64,000 nt of DNA, taken from NCBI RefSeq assembly GCF_021729075.1, contig NZ_JAJSAQ010000005.1, positions 235,596 through 299,595 on the forward strand, read 5' to 3'. The DNA is from Microbulbifer guangxiensis. Its GTDB lineage: Bacteria > Pseudomonadota > Gammaproteobacteria > Pseudomonadales > Cellvibrionaceae. Below are positions 33,959 through 44,087 of the stretch, in pieces. The notes beneath the pieces are model-generated. The model was not told the DNA's origin. It ran no database searches and saw only the letters and a list, made by a program, of their open reading frames with translations. Position numbers and translations under genes: made by a program. Position 1 is the first letter of the stretch. Each line of letters opens with the position of its first letter.

Positions 33959-34004
33959 AGGGACTTTCGGGGTGGGCGCAGGGGTTTCGCTTTGCTATAT
34001 TTAA

Positions 34005-34019
34005 GTTTCGAAACGAAAC
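34005..34019 (+). promoter_or_regulatory. Probable operator of the DeoR-family regulator
   Basis: GTTTCGAAACGAAAC is a perfect dyad (GTTTCG, 3-bp spacer, CGAAAC). It lies next to a -10-like TATATT at 33996-34001 and 12 bp before the deoR-type gene. TTTCG/CGAAA half-sites are characteristic of DeoR/GlpR-type operators, so autoregulation is likely. Confidence 0.5.
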
Positions 34020-34030
34020 ATGATCATAAT

Positions 34031-34801
34031 ATGTCGAAACGCAACACCCAGCAGCGCCGTCACCAGATTCTCGCGGTCCTCACGGAAAATGGTGAAGCCA
34101 GTGTCGAGGATCTGGCGCGCCGATTCGAAACCTCCGAGGTTACGATTCGCAAGGACCTGACCGCCATGGAGAACCATGGCCTGCTGCTGCGCCGCCACGG
34201 TGGCGCCATCCCCGTGCCGCGGGAGCTGGTGGTGGAAGAGGCACCGTCGGAAGTGAAGCGGGCCATCGGCCGCGCCGCAGCCGCGCTGATCCCGGACCAC
34301 CACCGCATCGTGATCGACTACGGCCGCACCACTGCCGCCATGATCCCGGAGCTGAACCACAAGCGCGGCCTGGTGGTGATGACCAATTCCCTGCACGTGG
34401 CCAATGCCCTGCGGGAGCTGGAGAACGAACCCACCCTGCTCATGACAGGCGGTACCTGGGATCCTCATTTCGAGGCCTTCCAGGGGCGGGTGGCGGAACA
34501 GGTACTGCGCGGCTACGACTTCGACCGCGCCTTTATCGGCGCCGATGGTATCGACCTGGACCGTGGCACCTGCACTTTCAACGAGCAGATCGGCCTGTCC
34601 CGGGTGATGGCGGAAGTGGCCCGCGAGGTGGTGGTGCTGGCGGAGTCCAGCAAGGTGGGGCGGCGTATCCCCAACCTGGAGCTGCCCTGGGAGAGCGTCT
34701 CCACCCTGGTCACCGATGCCGGCCTGGACGATGCCACGGCGGCTGCCATCGAAGCCCTCGGGGTCCACCTGATTTGTGCCGAAGTGAGTACTTACGCCTA
34801 G
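34031..34801 (+). CDS. DeoR/GlpR-family transcriptional regulator next to glmS
   Basis: The 256-residue protein has an N-terminal DeoR winged helix (RRHQILAVLTENGEASVEDLARRFETSEVTIRKDL, in two overlapping blocks of the motif). It also has a C-terminal DeoRC sugar-phosphate sensor domain with YGRTTAAMIPEL and FIGADGIDLDRGTCTFNE. The start ATG at 34031 gives the normal family N terminus; an upstream in-frame start at 33992 would overlap the operator. There is no strong ribosome site. Its position between glmU and glmS, seen also in pseudomonads (glmR-type), suggests control of amino-sugar synthesis. It probably represses its own promoter and perhaps glmS. Confidence 0.88.
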   Translation: MSKRNTQQRRHQILAVLTENGEASVEDLARRFETSEVTIRKDLTAMENHGLLLRRHGGAIPVPRELVVEEAPSEVKRAIGRAAAALIPDHHRIVIDYGRTTAAMIPELNHKRGLVVMTNSLHVANALRELENEPTLLMTGGTWDPHFEAFQGRVAEQVLRGYDFDRAFIGADGIDLDRGTCTFNEQIGLSRVMAEVAREVVVLAESSKVGRRIPNLELPWESVSTLVTDAGLDDATAAAIEALGVHLICAEVSTYA

Positions 34802-34882
34802 CGCAGGCATTGGCAGGCAAGAGTCGCAATTTTTCTTGAAGGGGCAGCCTGGAGGCGGCCCGAACGTGAAGAGGTTTTGAAT

Positions 34883-36712
34883 ATGTGCGGAATCGTCGGC
34901 GCGCTGGCCCAGCGCAACGTCACGGAAATCCTGCTGGAGGGACTGCGGCGCCTGGAGTACCGGGGGTATGACTCCGCCGGTGTGTGTCTGCTGGACAGCG
35001 ATGGCCAGCTGCAGCTGCGCAAGAGTGAGGGCAAGGTCGCTGACCTGGAGGCGCGCCTCGATGCCGCGCCTGCGAACGGTCGCCTGGGTATTGCCCACAC
35101 CCGTTGGGCCACCCACGGCGCGCCCTCCGACAGAAACTCCCACCCGCATGTGTCCGGGGACTTCGCCCTGGTCCACAACGGCATCATCGAGAACCACCAG
35201 AGCCTGCGTGAGGAGCTGAAAGCCCGCGGTTACCAGTTCCTGTCCGATACCGATACCGAGGTGATCGTGCACCTGATCCACTCGCTGGCGGATGAGGGGC
35301 GCGACCTGCTGGCGGCGGTCACTGCCGCCACCGAGCGCCTTCACGGGGCCTACGCGCTGGGGGTCATCAGTGCCCGCGAACCGGGCAACCTGGTCTGCGC
35401 CCGCTCCGGCAGTCCGCTGGTGATTGGCGTGGGTATCGAGGAAAACTTCATTGCCTCCGACCCCATGGCCCTGCGCCAGGTCACCGACCGTTTCGTTTTC
35501 CTCGAGGAGGGTGACGTGGCGGAAGTCACCGCGGCCGGCATTGCCGTGCGCGACAAGACCGGTGAGGAGGTCAGCCGCCCGGTGCACAAGCTGGATGGCG
35601 GCCACGATGCTGCCGACAAGGGCCGTTATCGCCACTATATGCAGAAGGAAATTTTCGAGCAGCCGGCGGTGGTTGCCGCCACCATGGCGGGTCGTATCGG
35701 CAACGAGACCGTGCTGCCGGAAGCGCTGGGCGCCCGCGCCAATGAGATCCTGCCGGAGGTCAAGCAGGTGCAGATCGTTGCCTGCGGTACCAGTTACCAC
35801 GCCGGTCTGGTGGCCCGCTACTGGCTGGAGGACTGGGCCGGTATTCCCTGCTCCGTCGAGGTGGCCAGCGAGATCCGCTACCGCAAAACCGCGGTGCGCC
35901 CGGGCACCCTGTTCGTGACCATTTCCCAGTCCGGTGAGACCGCCGACACCCTGGCGGCACTGCGCCAGGCCAAGGAGCTGGGCTACCTGGCCTCCATGAC
36001 CATCTGCAACGTGCCGAACAGCTCACTGGTGCGGGAATCTGAGCTGTCGCTGATGACCGAGGCCGGTCCGGAAATTGGCGTCGCCTCCACCAAGGCCTTC
36101 ACCACCCAGCTGGTGGCGCTGCAGCTTTTCTGTATTGCCCTGGCCAGGGTCAATGGTCTGCCCAAAGAGCGCGAGGCAGAACTGGTGCGGGCCCTGCACC
36201 AGCTGCCGGAATTGATGGAGGCTTTCACCGGGCTCGACAAGACGGTGCAGGACACCAGCGAGGCCTTTGCCGAGAAGCACCACGCGCTGTTCCTGGGCCG
36301 GGGGGTCGAATACCCCATCGCCCTGGAGGGTGCCCTCAAGCTGAAGGAGATCTCCTACATCCATGCCGAGGCCTACCCGGCGGGCGAGCTGAAGCACGGC
36401 CCGCTGGCACTGGTAGATGCGGACATGCCGGTCGTGGTGGTGGCTCCGAACGACGAACTGCTGGAGAAGCTGAAGTCGAACCTGCAGGAAGTGCGGGCCC
36501 GCGGTGGTGAGCTGTTCGTGTTCGCCAGCCCGCAGGCGGGCTTTACCAGCGAACCGGGCATTACCGTGGTGGAGGTACCGGATGCCCCCGAGAGCCTGCA
36601 GCCGATTCTGTATACCGTGCCGCTGCAGCTGCTGTCCTACCACGTGGCCCTGCTCAAGGGCACCGACGTGGATCAGCCGCGCAACCTGGCCAAGTCCGTC
36701 ACAGTGGAGTAA
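34883..36712 (+). CDS. glmS: Glutamine:fructose-6-phosphate aminotransferase GlmS
   Basis: GlmS makes glucosamine-6-phosphate from fructose-6-phosphate and glutamine, the entry step to UDP-GlcNAc. The start at 34883 is required because the nucleophilic Cys must follow the initiator Met (MCGIVGALA). The protein is then 609 residues, exactly as in E. coli. The glutaminase domain has [16 protein letters not shown]. Two SIS domains follow, with [14 protein letters not shown] and [13 protein letters not shown], and the C terminus ends [17 protein letters not shown] lies upstream. No ribozyme-like leader is seen in the 81-bp gap. Confidence 0.98.
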   Translation: MCGIVGALAQRNVTEILLEGLRRLEYRGYDSAGVCLLDSDGQLQLRKSEGKVADLEARLDAAPANGRLGIAHTRWATHGAPSDRNSHPHVSGDFALVHNGIIENHQSLREELKARGYQFLSDTDTEVIVHLIHSLADEGRDLLAAVTAATERLHGAYALGVISAREPGNLVCARSGSPLVIGVGIEENFIASDPMALRQVTDRFVFLEEGDVAEVTAAGIAVRDKTGEEVSRPVHKLDGGHDAADKGRYRHYMQKEIFEQPAVVAATMAGRIGNETVLPEALGARANEILPEVKQVQIVACGTSYHAGLVARYWLEDWAGIPCSVEVASEIRYRKTAVRPGTLFVTISQSGETADTLAALRQAKELGYLASMTICNVPNSSLVRESELSLMTEAGPEIGVASTKAFTTQLVALQLFCIALARVNGLPKEREAELVRALHQLPELMEAFTGLDKTVQDTSEAFAEKHHALFLGRGVEYPIALEGALKLKEISYIHAEAYPAGELKHGPLALVDADMPVVVVAPNDELLEKLKSNLQEVRARGGELFVFASPQAGFTSEPGITVVEVPDAPESLQPILYTVPLQLLSYHVALLKGTDVDQPRNLAKSVTVE

Positions 36713-36808
36713 CGTCTCGACGGATCACCGATGGCCCCGGCGCCGCAGGGATTGTTGCGGGGCTCCTGGCTATCTTTGCCGAAACCTTGAAAGGGAAAAG
36801 AAGCACTG

Positions 36809-37672
36809 ATGCCGAGGCTTATCCTCGCCCTGCTGACTGGGCTGGCAGCGATTTTTACGTCGGCGTGTTCATCCAGTGCCTTTTTTCTGGCCAACCTGCC
36901 GGTGACATTCGGTGATCGGGAAATCCACCGGGATATCAGTTATGGCCCAGAGCCCTGGCAAAAGCTGGATATCTACCTGCCCGAAAAAGCCGATGCGCCG
37001 GCCCCGGTGCTGGTTTTTTTCTATGGTGGGCGTTGGAGTTTCGGCAACAAAGCGCAGTATGCGTTTGTCGCAAAAACATTTTCTGACGCCGGTTATGTGG
37101 TGGTTCTGCCGGATTATGCCCAATACCCACAGGTAAAGTTTCCGGACTTTGTAGAGGATGGAGCCAAAGCAGTCGCATGGACCTATGACCATATCGCTGA
37201 ATACGGCGGCGATAGCGCGCGGTTCTATCTGTCGGGTCACTCGTCCGGTGCGCATATGGGGGCGCTGATCGCCGTCAATTCGCAATACCTGCAGGCCGAA
37301 GACAAGACGACCGCGATCATCACCGCCTTTGCCGGACTTGCCGGCCCCTATGACTTCATTCCCGAGGCAGAGGACCTGAAAGACATTTTTGGCCCACCTG
37401 CTAATTATCCCAATATGCAGGTGCCGACTTTTGTCGACGGCCGCCAGCCGCCGATGTTGTTACTCCACGGCGCCGACGACGAGCAAGTGATTCAACGCAA
37501 CCTCAATCGCCTGCGTGACAAGATTGAGTCCACCGGCGGCATTGTTGAGGCGAGGATCTACGACGGCGTCGATCATATCGATATCATCGGCGCGCTCAGC
37601 TGGATTCTGGGAGATGCAGCCCCGGTCGAGCGGGATATGCTGACATTCTTCGAGAAGCACGCCCGAGAATAA
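36809..37672 (+). CDS. Alpha/beta-hydrolase (esterase/lipase-like), probable lipoprotein
   Basis: The 287-residue product has a hydrophobic N terminus ending FTSACSSS, a possible but imperfect lipobox because Thr is at -3. The fold is the BD-FAE/carboxylesterase type. The oxyanion region FFYGGRWSFGNK replaces the more usual HGGG. The nucleophile elbow is GHSSGAHM, the acid is likely the Asp in LLHGADDEQV, and the His is in DGVDHIDI. It probably hydrolyses small esters at the cell envelope. It stands alone after glmS. Confidence 0.85.
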   Translation: MPRLILALLTGLAAIFTSACSSSAFFLANLPVTFGDREIHRDISYGPEPWQKLDIYLPEKADAPAPVLVFFYGGRWSFGNKAQYAFVAKTFSDAGYVVVLPDYAQYPQVKFPDFVEDGAKAVAWTYDHIAEYGGDSARFYLSGHSSGAHMGALIAVNSQYLQAEDKTTAIITAFAGLAGPYDFIPEAEDLKDIFGPPANYPNMQVPTFVDGRQPPMLLLHGADDEQVIQRNLNRLRDKIESTGGIVEARIYDGVDHIDIIGALSWILGDAAPVERDMLTFFEKHARE

Positions 37673-37908
37673 ACCATTGGTTCGCGGTGACTACCCTGGT
37701 CGATAGTGAGTGAGTAGGGCCTGGGGAATTTCACCTGACAATCCCCCAGCCTTTTCTCCTCCCTTCCCTCCTTCTTCTCTGGCTGGAAATCAGTGCCCCG
37801 GGGCAGGCGTGGTGTTATTTTTTGCGCCATCCCTCCACATCCTGTCGCCGTCAATAAAATTGTCATGCTATAACCTCCGCTCGGCAAACCATCTAATGAG
37901 GCCGGGGT

Positions 37909-38739
37909 ATGACGACTGCAGAAGTGAAAACCGATAACAAACCAGCGGTGTCTTCCGAATCCAACGTGCCGGTGATGAATGGTGACGTCGGCATGCTGCT
38001 GGGGGAGCCTTCCCTGCCACCAGAAGCCGTGCGCGAGGAGCGCAAGCGCAAACTCGCCGCCGCCTTCCGCCTGTTCGGAAAATTCGGCTTCGATGAGGGG
38101 GTGGCCGGGCACATTACCGTGCGCGACCCGGTGGAGGAAGACCACTTCTGGGTCAACCCCATGGGGGTTTCCTTCAAGCAGATACGCCAGTCACAGCTGC
38201 TGCTGGTCAACCACGCCGGCGAAGTGGTCGAGGGCGATGGCTTCCTCAACGGCGCCGCCTTCACGATCCATTCGCAGATTCACCGTATGCGCCCGGATGT
38301 GGTGGCCGCGGCCCATGCGCATTCGCTGTATGGCAAGGCCTGGTCGTCGCTGGGCCGACTGCTGGACCCGATCACCCAGGATGCCTGCGCTTTCTACGAT
38401 GATCATGCCCTGCTGGAAACGTTTTCCGGTGTGGTGCTGGAAATGGGCGAGGGTGAGGCGCTGGTAAGGGCGCTGGGTCAGAAGAAAGCACTGATCCTGC
38501 AGAACCACGGACTGCTGACTGTGGGCAGGAGCGTGGAAGAGGCGGCCTGGTGGTACATCACCATGGAGCGCAGCTGTCAGGCGCAGCTACTGGCTGAGGC
38601 CGCTGGCACACCAAAGCTGATCGAGCCGGAAGTGGCGATCCGCACCCGCGCGGTGGTGGGCACGGAACTGGCGGGCATATTCAGCTTCCAGCCGCTATAC
38701 GACACCATCTGCGCCGAACAGCCTGATATGTTCGACTGA
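37909..38739 (+). CDS. Class II aldolase/adducin-family protein
   Basis: The 276-residue product has the class II aldolase fold. Segments include GFDEGVAGHITVRDP, the metal-binding HAHSLYGKAWSSLG and the third ligand region ILQNHGLLTVGRSVEEA. Members cleave or epimerise sugar phosphates, but many of this branch have no proven reaction, so the substrate is not assigned. The first 35 residues are a variable extension. It stands alone on the plus strand and converges on the antiporter gene at 38763. Confidence 0.85.
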   Translation: MTTAEVKTDNKPAVSSESNVPVMNGDVGMLLGEPSLPPEAVREERKRKLAAAFRLFGKFGFDEGVAGHITVRDPVEEDHFWVNPMGVSFKQIRQSQLLLVNHAGEVVEGDGFLNGAAFTIHSQIHRMRPDVVAAAHAHSLYGKAWSSLGRLLDPITQDACAFYDDHALLETFSGVVLEMGEGEALVRALGQKKALILQNHGLLTVGRSVEEAAWWYITMERSCQAQLLAEAAGTPKLIEPEVAIRTRAVVGTELAGIFSFQPLYDTICAEQPDMFD

Positions 38740-38762
38740 ATGGGCCGCCCGCGGGCGACCGG

Positions 38763-40622
38763 TTACATACCCGGCTTGCTCTTCGACTCGCCCTGGTCCC
38801 AGTGGTGGTCCAGGTGCAGATCCTTGTCCCGGCGATCCTCCTTGAGGGCCTGCAGTAGCTGTTCGCGATAGATCTTGGTCTGTGCAATGTGCTGTGACTC
38901 GTCCCGCCAGTAGGGGAACAGAGACTCCAGCATGCGCTGGTCGTGCTGCTTGAACTTGCGTGTCGCGCGGCGGGCCTGCAGCGTTGACAGCCCGAGCAGG
39001 CGCAGCGCTGTCTCGCCGATCGACAGGGCGGAATCCACGGTCTCGCGGAAGATGTACTTCACCCCCGCCTCCATCAGGGCATACTGATGCATGCGGTTGC
39101 GGGCCCGGGCCAGAATCACCAGATGCGGGAAATGCTTGCGGATCTGCGCCACGATCTCCAGTGAGGCGGCCTGGTCGCTCAGGGTGAGGATCACCAGCTT
39201 GGCATTGTCGGCCCCGGCGGCGTGCAGCAGGTCCTCTCTGGACGCATCGCCGTAGTAGGCCTTGATCCCATAGCGCCGTACCAGGTCAAGCTGTTCCGCG
39301 TTGCGCTCCAGCAGTGTGGTCTCGAAGCCGCAGGCATTCAGCAGGCGGCCGGCGATCTGGCCGAAACGGCCGTAACCGATGATGATCACCGGCGAACCGT
39401 GGTCTTCAGGCGGTGCCTCGTCAAGTTCCCGGTCTGCACTGCCACCGTGCAGGTAGCGGGGCTGCACGAACTGCTCGTAGATCAATAACAGGATCGGGGT
39501 CAGCGCCATGGACAGGGCAATCACCACCACCAGCAGGTTGGCGGTGGTGCTCTCCAGCACCTGCCGCTGCGCCGCGAAGGAAATCAGCACGAAACCGAAT
39601 TCCCCCGCCTGGGCCAGGGATAGCGCGAACAGCCAGTCCTCCCCTTTCGACATACGCGTGAGGCGGGCCAGGGTAAACAGCACCGCGAACTTCACCACCA
39701 CCAGCAGTAACGTCAGTGCGAGCAGCAACAGCGGGTACTGGGCAATCAGGTTGAAGTTGACGCTCGCGCCCACGGCGATGAAGAACAGGCCCAGCAGCAG
39801 TCCCTTGAACGGCTGGATGTCCGCTTCCAGCTCGTGGCGGAATTCGCTTTCCGCCAGGATCACCCCGGCCATGAATGTACCCAGTGCCGGAGACAGGTCG
39901 AGCCAGATCATCACTGCGGCGGCGCTCACCACGATCAGCAGGGAAGTGACCGTGAACATCTCCCGCAACTGGCTGCCGGCCACCAGGCGCAACAGTGGCC
40001 CCAGCAGATAGCGACCCGCCAGCACGAACGCGACCATGGTACCGATCACGGCCAGCGCATAGGGCCAGCCACTGAGCCCGCCGGCCTCGATGTCCGGCAT
40101 ATTGCCGGCCAGCAGTGGCAGCAGGGCCAGGATGGGGATGACGGCAATATCCTGGAACAGCAGCACCGAGAAGGCACTGCGGCCGCCCTCAGTGCGCAGC
40201 AAACCCTTTTCGCTCAGGGATTGCAGGACAATCGCCGTGGAGGACAGCCCCAGAATCAGGCCGATGGCCACCGCCGGACGCCAGCTTTTCTCATAAATCA
40301 GCAGTGCCACGGCGGCGATGGCGGCCGCCGTCAGCAACAGCTGCGCGCCGCCAGTACCGAAAATCGCCCCGCGCATCCGCCACAGCTTGCGTGGCTGCAG
40401 TTCCAGGCCGATCAGGAAAAGCATCAATGCCACGCCGAATTCGGCCACGTGCATTTCCTCGGTGGCATCGCCCACCAGGCCGAGGGCGTGGGGCCCGATG
40501 GCGACACCGGCAATCAGGTAGCCGAGTACCGAGCCAAGGCCGAGTCGGGTGGCCAGCGGTACGGCAATGACGGCGGCGGCCAGGTAAATGACTGCCTGAA
40601 AAAGAAAGCTGCTGTGTTCCAT
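38763..40622 (-). CDS. CPA2 cation:proton antiporter with RCK domain (KefB/KefC/YbaL-like)
   Basis: The 619-residue protein has 12 or so predicted membrane segments in its first 380 residues. It includes LGSVLGYLIAGVAIGPHALG and the conserved GLSSTAIVLQSLSEKG. A C-terminal TrkA-N/RCK domain follows, with the nucleotide-binding VIIIGYGRFGQIAGRLL. This is the layout of Kef-type potassium efflux systems and their relatives, which respond to NAD(H) or glutathione adducts. The tail (about 80 residues) is charged and His/Asp-rich. It follows another antiporter gene by 39 bases on the same strand, so the two probably form an operon. Confidence 0.9.
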   Translation of the reverse strand: MEHSSFLFQAVIYLAAAVIAVPLATRLGLGSVLGYLIAGVAIGPHALGLVGDATEEMHVAEFGVALMLFLIGLELQPRKLWRMRGAIFGTGGAQLLLTAAAIAAVALLIYEKSWRPAVAIGLILGLSSTAIVLQSLSEKGLLRTEGGRSAFSVLLFQDIAVIPILALLPLLAGNMPDIEAGGLSGWPYALAVIGTMVAFVLAGRYLLGPLLRLVAGSQLREMFTVTSLLIVVSAAAVMIWLDLSPALGTFMAGVILAESEFRHELEADIQPFKGLLLGLFFIAVGASVNFNLIAQYPLLLLALTLLLVVVKFAVLFTLARLTRMSKGEDWLFALSLAQAGEFGFVLISFAAQRQVLESTTANLLVVVIALSMALTPILLLIYEQFVQPRYLHGGSADRELDEAPPEDHGSPVIIIGYGRFGQIAGRLLNACGFETTLLERNAEQLDLVRRYGIKAYYGDASREDLLHAAGADNAKLVILTLSDQAASLEIVAQIRKHFPHLVILARARNRMHQYALMEAGVKYIFRETVDSALSIGETALRLLGLSTLQARRATRKFKQHDQRMLESLFPYWRDESQHIAQTKIYREQLLQALKEDRRDKDLHLDHHWDQGESKSKPGM

Positions 40623-40661
40623 GCGTCTTTGATCGGATCGTTATCGTTGGCAGCCGCGGTG

Positions 40662-41957
40662 TCAGCCCGCGGCTTCGGCGCCGGTGGTTTCGGGTTCGGC
40701 CACGGCGCGGCTGCGCCGGATCAGCGGCGCGATGGTCGAGCCCTGCACGACGATGGAGAAGACTACCACGCCGTAGGTCATCACCACCCACAGGTGGCGC
40801 AGGTCCTGGTCGCCGATCGCGATATGGCCGGCGGGGATCGACATGGCCAGCGCCAGAGCCAGGCCGCCGCGCAGCCCGCCCCAGATGAGGATGCGCTCGC
40901 TGTAGGGGTGGTAGCGGCGCCGGCGCTTCAGGTAGAGGAAGGGTACACCCACGGCGGTCACCCGTCCCATCAGCACGATCACGATGGCCGCAGCCATGAG
41001 GATGTAATCGATGGCGTTGAAGTCGATGGTGATCAGGAACAGCCCCACCAGCAGGAACAGCAGCCCGTTGAGGAAGTCCTCGGTAATGCTCCAGAAGTTG
41101 TCCAGCTCGTGCTGGCTCACGCGGGAGAAGCCCTCTTCGCGGGTGAAGTTGCCGATGATGATGCCGCTGACCACCATGGCCAGGGCTCCCGACACACCGA
41201 GGATATTGGCCAGGGCAAAGCCGGCGGTGGGAATCACCAGCGTCAGCAGCAGTTCCAGGCTGTGGTCGTTGGTGGCACAGATCAGGTAATGAAACAGCCC
41301 GCCGATCAGCAGGCCCAGCACCACGCCGCCAACGGCTTCGATAGCGAACAGTTCGGCCACGGCGGGTGCCGAGGGTTCCGCGCCCTCGAACGCCAGGGCG
41401 TAGATGACCGTGAACACCACCAGGCCGAAGCCATCATTGAACAGGGACTCCCCTTCCACCTGGATGGCTACCTGTTCGGGTGCCTTCAGGCTTTTCAGGA
41501 TCGCCAGTACCGCGATGGGGTCGGTGGGGGAAATCAGCGCGCCGAACAGCAGGCAATAGACAAATGCCACCGGCAGGCCGAGCAGCTGCAGGAAGCCATA
41601 CAGCAGCGCGCCCACCACGAAGGTGGAGATCAGCGTCCCCACCACCGCCAGCAGCCCGATCTCCAGCCGCTGGTTGCGCAGCATCAGCAGGTCGATGTGC
41701 AGGCTGCCGGCAAACAGCAGGAAGCCCAGCATGCCCTTCAGCAGCAGGTCCTCCAGGTTGAGCAGCGGCAGCAGCTGATCGGCCCAGTCGCGCAGTTCGA
41801 GAATCCCGACCTTGCCCAGGCCCGTGACCAGCAGCGACAGCGCCAGAGCACCGGCAGTGATGGCAATCGTGGTTTGTGCGCGCAGCACATACTGGTTGAG
41901 GAAGCCCAGGAACACCGAAACAGCGGCGAGAAAACAGAACGTGTAATAGGCTTCCAT
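40662..41957 (-). CDS. CPA1-family sodium(potassium):proton antiporter (NhaP-like)
   Basis: The 431-residue membrane protein has about 12 segments. The CPA1 ion-binding motif appears as ALISPTDPIAVLAILKSL, followed by VEGESLFNDGFGLVVFTV with the conserved Glu, Asn and Asp. FAGSLHIDL replaces the usual FAGALHI-type segment only slightly. It probably exchanges sodium or potassium for protons and helps pH and salt balance, which suits a marine organism. It is the first gene of a two-gene minus-strand operon with the Kef-like antiporter. Confidence 0.9.
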   Translation of the reverse strand: MEAYYTFCFLAAVSVFLGFLNQYVLRAQTTIAITAGALALSLLVTGLGKVGILELRDWADQLLPLLNLEDLLLKGMLGFLLFAGSLHIDLLMLRNQRLEIGLLAVVGTLISTFVVGALLYGFLQLLGLPVAFVYCLLFGALISPTDPIAVLAILKSLKAPEQVAIQVEGESLFNDGFGLVVFTVIYALAFEGAEPSAPAVAELFAIEAVGGVVLGLLIGGLFHYLICATNDHSLELLLTLVIPTAGFALANILGVSGALAMVVSGIIIGNFTREEGFSRVSQHELDNFWSITEDFLNGLLFLLVGLFLITIDFNAIDYILMAAAIVIVLMGRVTAVGVPFLYLKRRRRYHPYSERILIWGGLRGGLALALAMSIPAGHIAIGDQDLRHLWVVMTYGVVVFSIVVQGSTIAPLIRRSRAVAEPETTGAEAAG

Positions 41958-42070
41958 GTCGCGCGCGACTCCATTGCCGGGAGGTTACTGCGGCCACCGG
42001 GCGCGGTCGCGGCAGGGTGCCGGCGCAATCACTGCGCCGGTTGCGTGTCGCCGCGGGAAACCGCGGCCGG

Positions 42071-42940
42071 TCAGGTGGCGAGGGTGCCGTTATTGTAGTC
42101 GCGCAGTGTCTGCTCGATTTCCTCGCGGCTGTTCATCACGAAGGGCCCGTAATGCACCACTGGCTCCTTGAGTGGACGCCCGTGCAGGCACAGGAGACCG
42201 GCCTCCTCACCATCGGCGCGCAATTGTAGCGACTCCCCGCTGCCATACAACAGCATGTTGCCCCGGCCGACGGGCCCGCGCTCGGAGACCAGCCCGCCCC
42301 GGTAGATGAAGACCAGTACCGAGTGCCCTGTGGGCAGTGGCAGGGTCACCTCCGAGTCCGGCTGCAGGCGCAGGTCGGCCACGGCGGCTTCGGCCGCGGT
42401 TTCCATCAGCGGCGCCTCGTGGCTCTCACCGCCGATCTGCCACTGGCCGGCGATCAGGCGTGCCACCGAACCGCTGCTGTCCAGCGCGACCTCGGGGATG
42501 TCCCCACCCTGGATATCGCGCCAAGTGGGCGCATCCATCTTGTTGGCAGCGGCCATATTGATCCACAACTGGAAACCGTGCATGCCGCCCTCGCCCTGGG
42601 CCGGCATCTCCGAGTGGATGATGCCGCGGCCGGCGCGCATCCACTGGGCACCGCCGGTGGAGACGGCGCCGCGGTTGCCGAGATGGTCCTGATGCTCGAA
42701 CTCGCCGTTCAGCATATAGGTCAGTGTCTCGATGCCCCGGTGCGGATGCGGCGGGAAGCCGGCGATATAGTCGTCGGCATTGTCGGAGCGGATTTCGTCC
42801 AGCATCAGGAACGGGCTGAAATCCGGGCTCTGGAAGCCCGCCACCCGCTGGATTTTGACCCCGGCACCGTCGGCGGAGGCCTGGCTGGCCAGCGCCCGCA
42901 CCAGCGGCCGCGCACCCGGCTGAAGTGAGAGTTTGTTCAT
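42071..42940 (-). CDS. Pirin-family protein (YhaK-like)
   Basis: Pirins are bicupin, metal-binding proteins; some are quercetin dioxygenases or redox sensors. The start at 42940 is set by GGGGAGG seven bases upstream, giving 289 residues; the frame runs on to 43003 without support. The N-terminal cupin has the metal ligands in PHPHRGIETLTYML and HQDHLG, and also GRGIIHSEMP. It is divergent from a LysR gene and lies in a group with doxX-like and yqjG-like genes. E. coli has the same set (yhaK, yhaJ, yqjF, yqjG), so a role in quinone or electrophile stress is likely. Confidence 0.92.
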   Translation of the reverse strand: MNKLSLQPGARPLVRALASQASADGAGVKIQRVAGFQSPDFSPFLMLDEIRSDNADDYIAGFPPHPHRGIETLTYMLNGEFEHQDHLGNRGAVSTGGAQWMRAGRGIIHSEMPAQGEGGMHGFQLWINMAAANKMDAPTWRDIQGGDIPEVALDSSGSVARLIAGQWQIGGESHEAPLMETAAEAAVADLRLQPDSEVTLPLPTGHSVLVFIYRGGLVSERGPVGRGNMLLYGSGESLQLRADGEEAGLLCLHGRPLKEPVVHYGPFVMNSREEIEQTLRDYNNGTLAT

Positions 42941-43091
42941 GGTTACACCTCCCCGATGGAATTTTTGTGAGTATAAAACGATGGATTCGATTGAAAATGG
43001 CAAAAAATCGCCCTATATGTTCGACTGCATCGGAAAATAACCGGGTCGCGGTGACTGCTGCCGGCCCGCCTCTCAAGAGCAGGGAGCTCAA

Positions 43092-43979
43092 ATGCCCAAG
43101 GTCACCTTAGAGCAATGGCGAATGTTCCAGTCCGTCGTCGAGCACGGCGGCTTTTCCCAGGCTGCACAGGCGGTGCACAAGAGCCAGTCCTCCATCAACC
43201 ACGCCGTGCACAAGCTGCAGGAGAGCCTGGGTATTCCCCTGCTGGAGGTGCGCGGACGCAAGGCGGAACTGACGGACGCGGGCCGCATCCTGCTGTCGCG
43301 GGCCGGTGGGCTGCTCAATGAGGCCGAGGCGCTGGAGGCCGTTGCCTCGAGCCTGGCGGTGGGCCGGGAGGCGGCGCTCACCATCGCCGTGGATGTCATC
43401 TTCGACTACGACTGCCTGTTCAATGCCATCGAGCGCTTTGCCGACGAGTTCCCCCATACCCGGCTCGAGGTGCGCGAGACCGTCTTGTCCGGTGCCGAGG
43501 AGCTGCTGCTGCAGCAGGAGGCGGATTTCATTCTGTCGGCGCGGGTGCCCCAGGGCTTTGTCGGCGAACCGGTCTCCGTGGTGCGGTTCCTGCCCGTAGC
43601 CCACCCGGACCACCCGTTGCACCGACTCGGGCGGCCGGTGGCGCGCAAGGACCTGAAAGCCAGCCGCCAGATCGTGCTGCGCGACTCCGCCAGCCGCAAC
43701 CGGCAGGACTCCGGTTGGCTCGGTTCCGACCAGCGCATCACCGTCACCAATGTGCAGACCTCGATCGAACTGATCGAGCGCGGCCTCGGCTTCGCCTGGT
43801 TACCGGAGACGCGCATCCGCGAATCCCTGTCCGCGGACCGCCTGCTGCCTCTGCCGACCGAGGAGGCCTGGGAGCGCAATGTGACCGTTTACCTGGTCTA
43901 CTCGGACAGCGACAAGACCGGTCCCGCGGCCCATTTCCTCATCGATGTGTTGCGCTCCGGCCTGCATATGCCGGAATGA
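43092..43979 (+). CDS. LysR-family transcriptional regulator (YhaJ-like)
   Basis: The 295-residue product has an N-terminal winged helix with FQSVVEHGGFSQAAQAVHKSQSSINHAVHKLQ and a C-terminal substrate-binding domain. AGGGAG lies upstream of the ATG. It is divergent from the pirin gene, with 151 bp between, and precedes the doxX-like and glutathionyl-hydroquinone reductase genes. In E. coli, YhaJ sits in the same neighbourhood and activates yqjF in response to aromatic breakdown products. The same control is inferred here from gene order. Confidence 0.9.
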   Translation: MPKVTLEQWRMFQSVVEHGGFSQAAQAVHKSQSSINHAVHKLQESLGIPLLEVRGRKAELTDAGRILLSRAGGLLNEAEALEAVASSLAVGREAALTIAVDVIFDYDCLFNAIERFADEFPHTRLEVRETVLSGAEELLLQQEADFILSARVPQGFVGEPVSVVRFLPVAHPDHPLHRLGRPVARKDLKASRQIVLRDSASRNRQDSGWLGSDQRITVTNVQTSIELIERGLGFAWLPETRIRESLSADRLLPLPTEEAWERNVTVYLVYSDSDKTGPAAHFLIDVLRSGLHMPE

Positions 43980-44087
43980 TGTTTCAATAATTCGAACAGT
44001 AGGCACGAAACTTTGCGGTTTTCACCGCGGTTTGTGGAACTACACTGTTGGCAGCTTTCGATAGGCGCTGACAGCGAGGAAAAATCC

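Noticed and set aside
34802..34882. Possible glmS ribozyme or riboswitch leader
   Set aside because: The gap is only 81 bp and shows no ribozyme core. Gammaproteobacteria normally use small RNAs for glmS.
39834..42098. A 754-codon open frame on the plus strand
   Set aside because: It lies opposite the two antiporter genes; its His/Gln/Asp-rich translation is typical of the reverse of membrane-protein codons.
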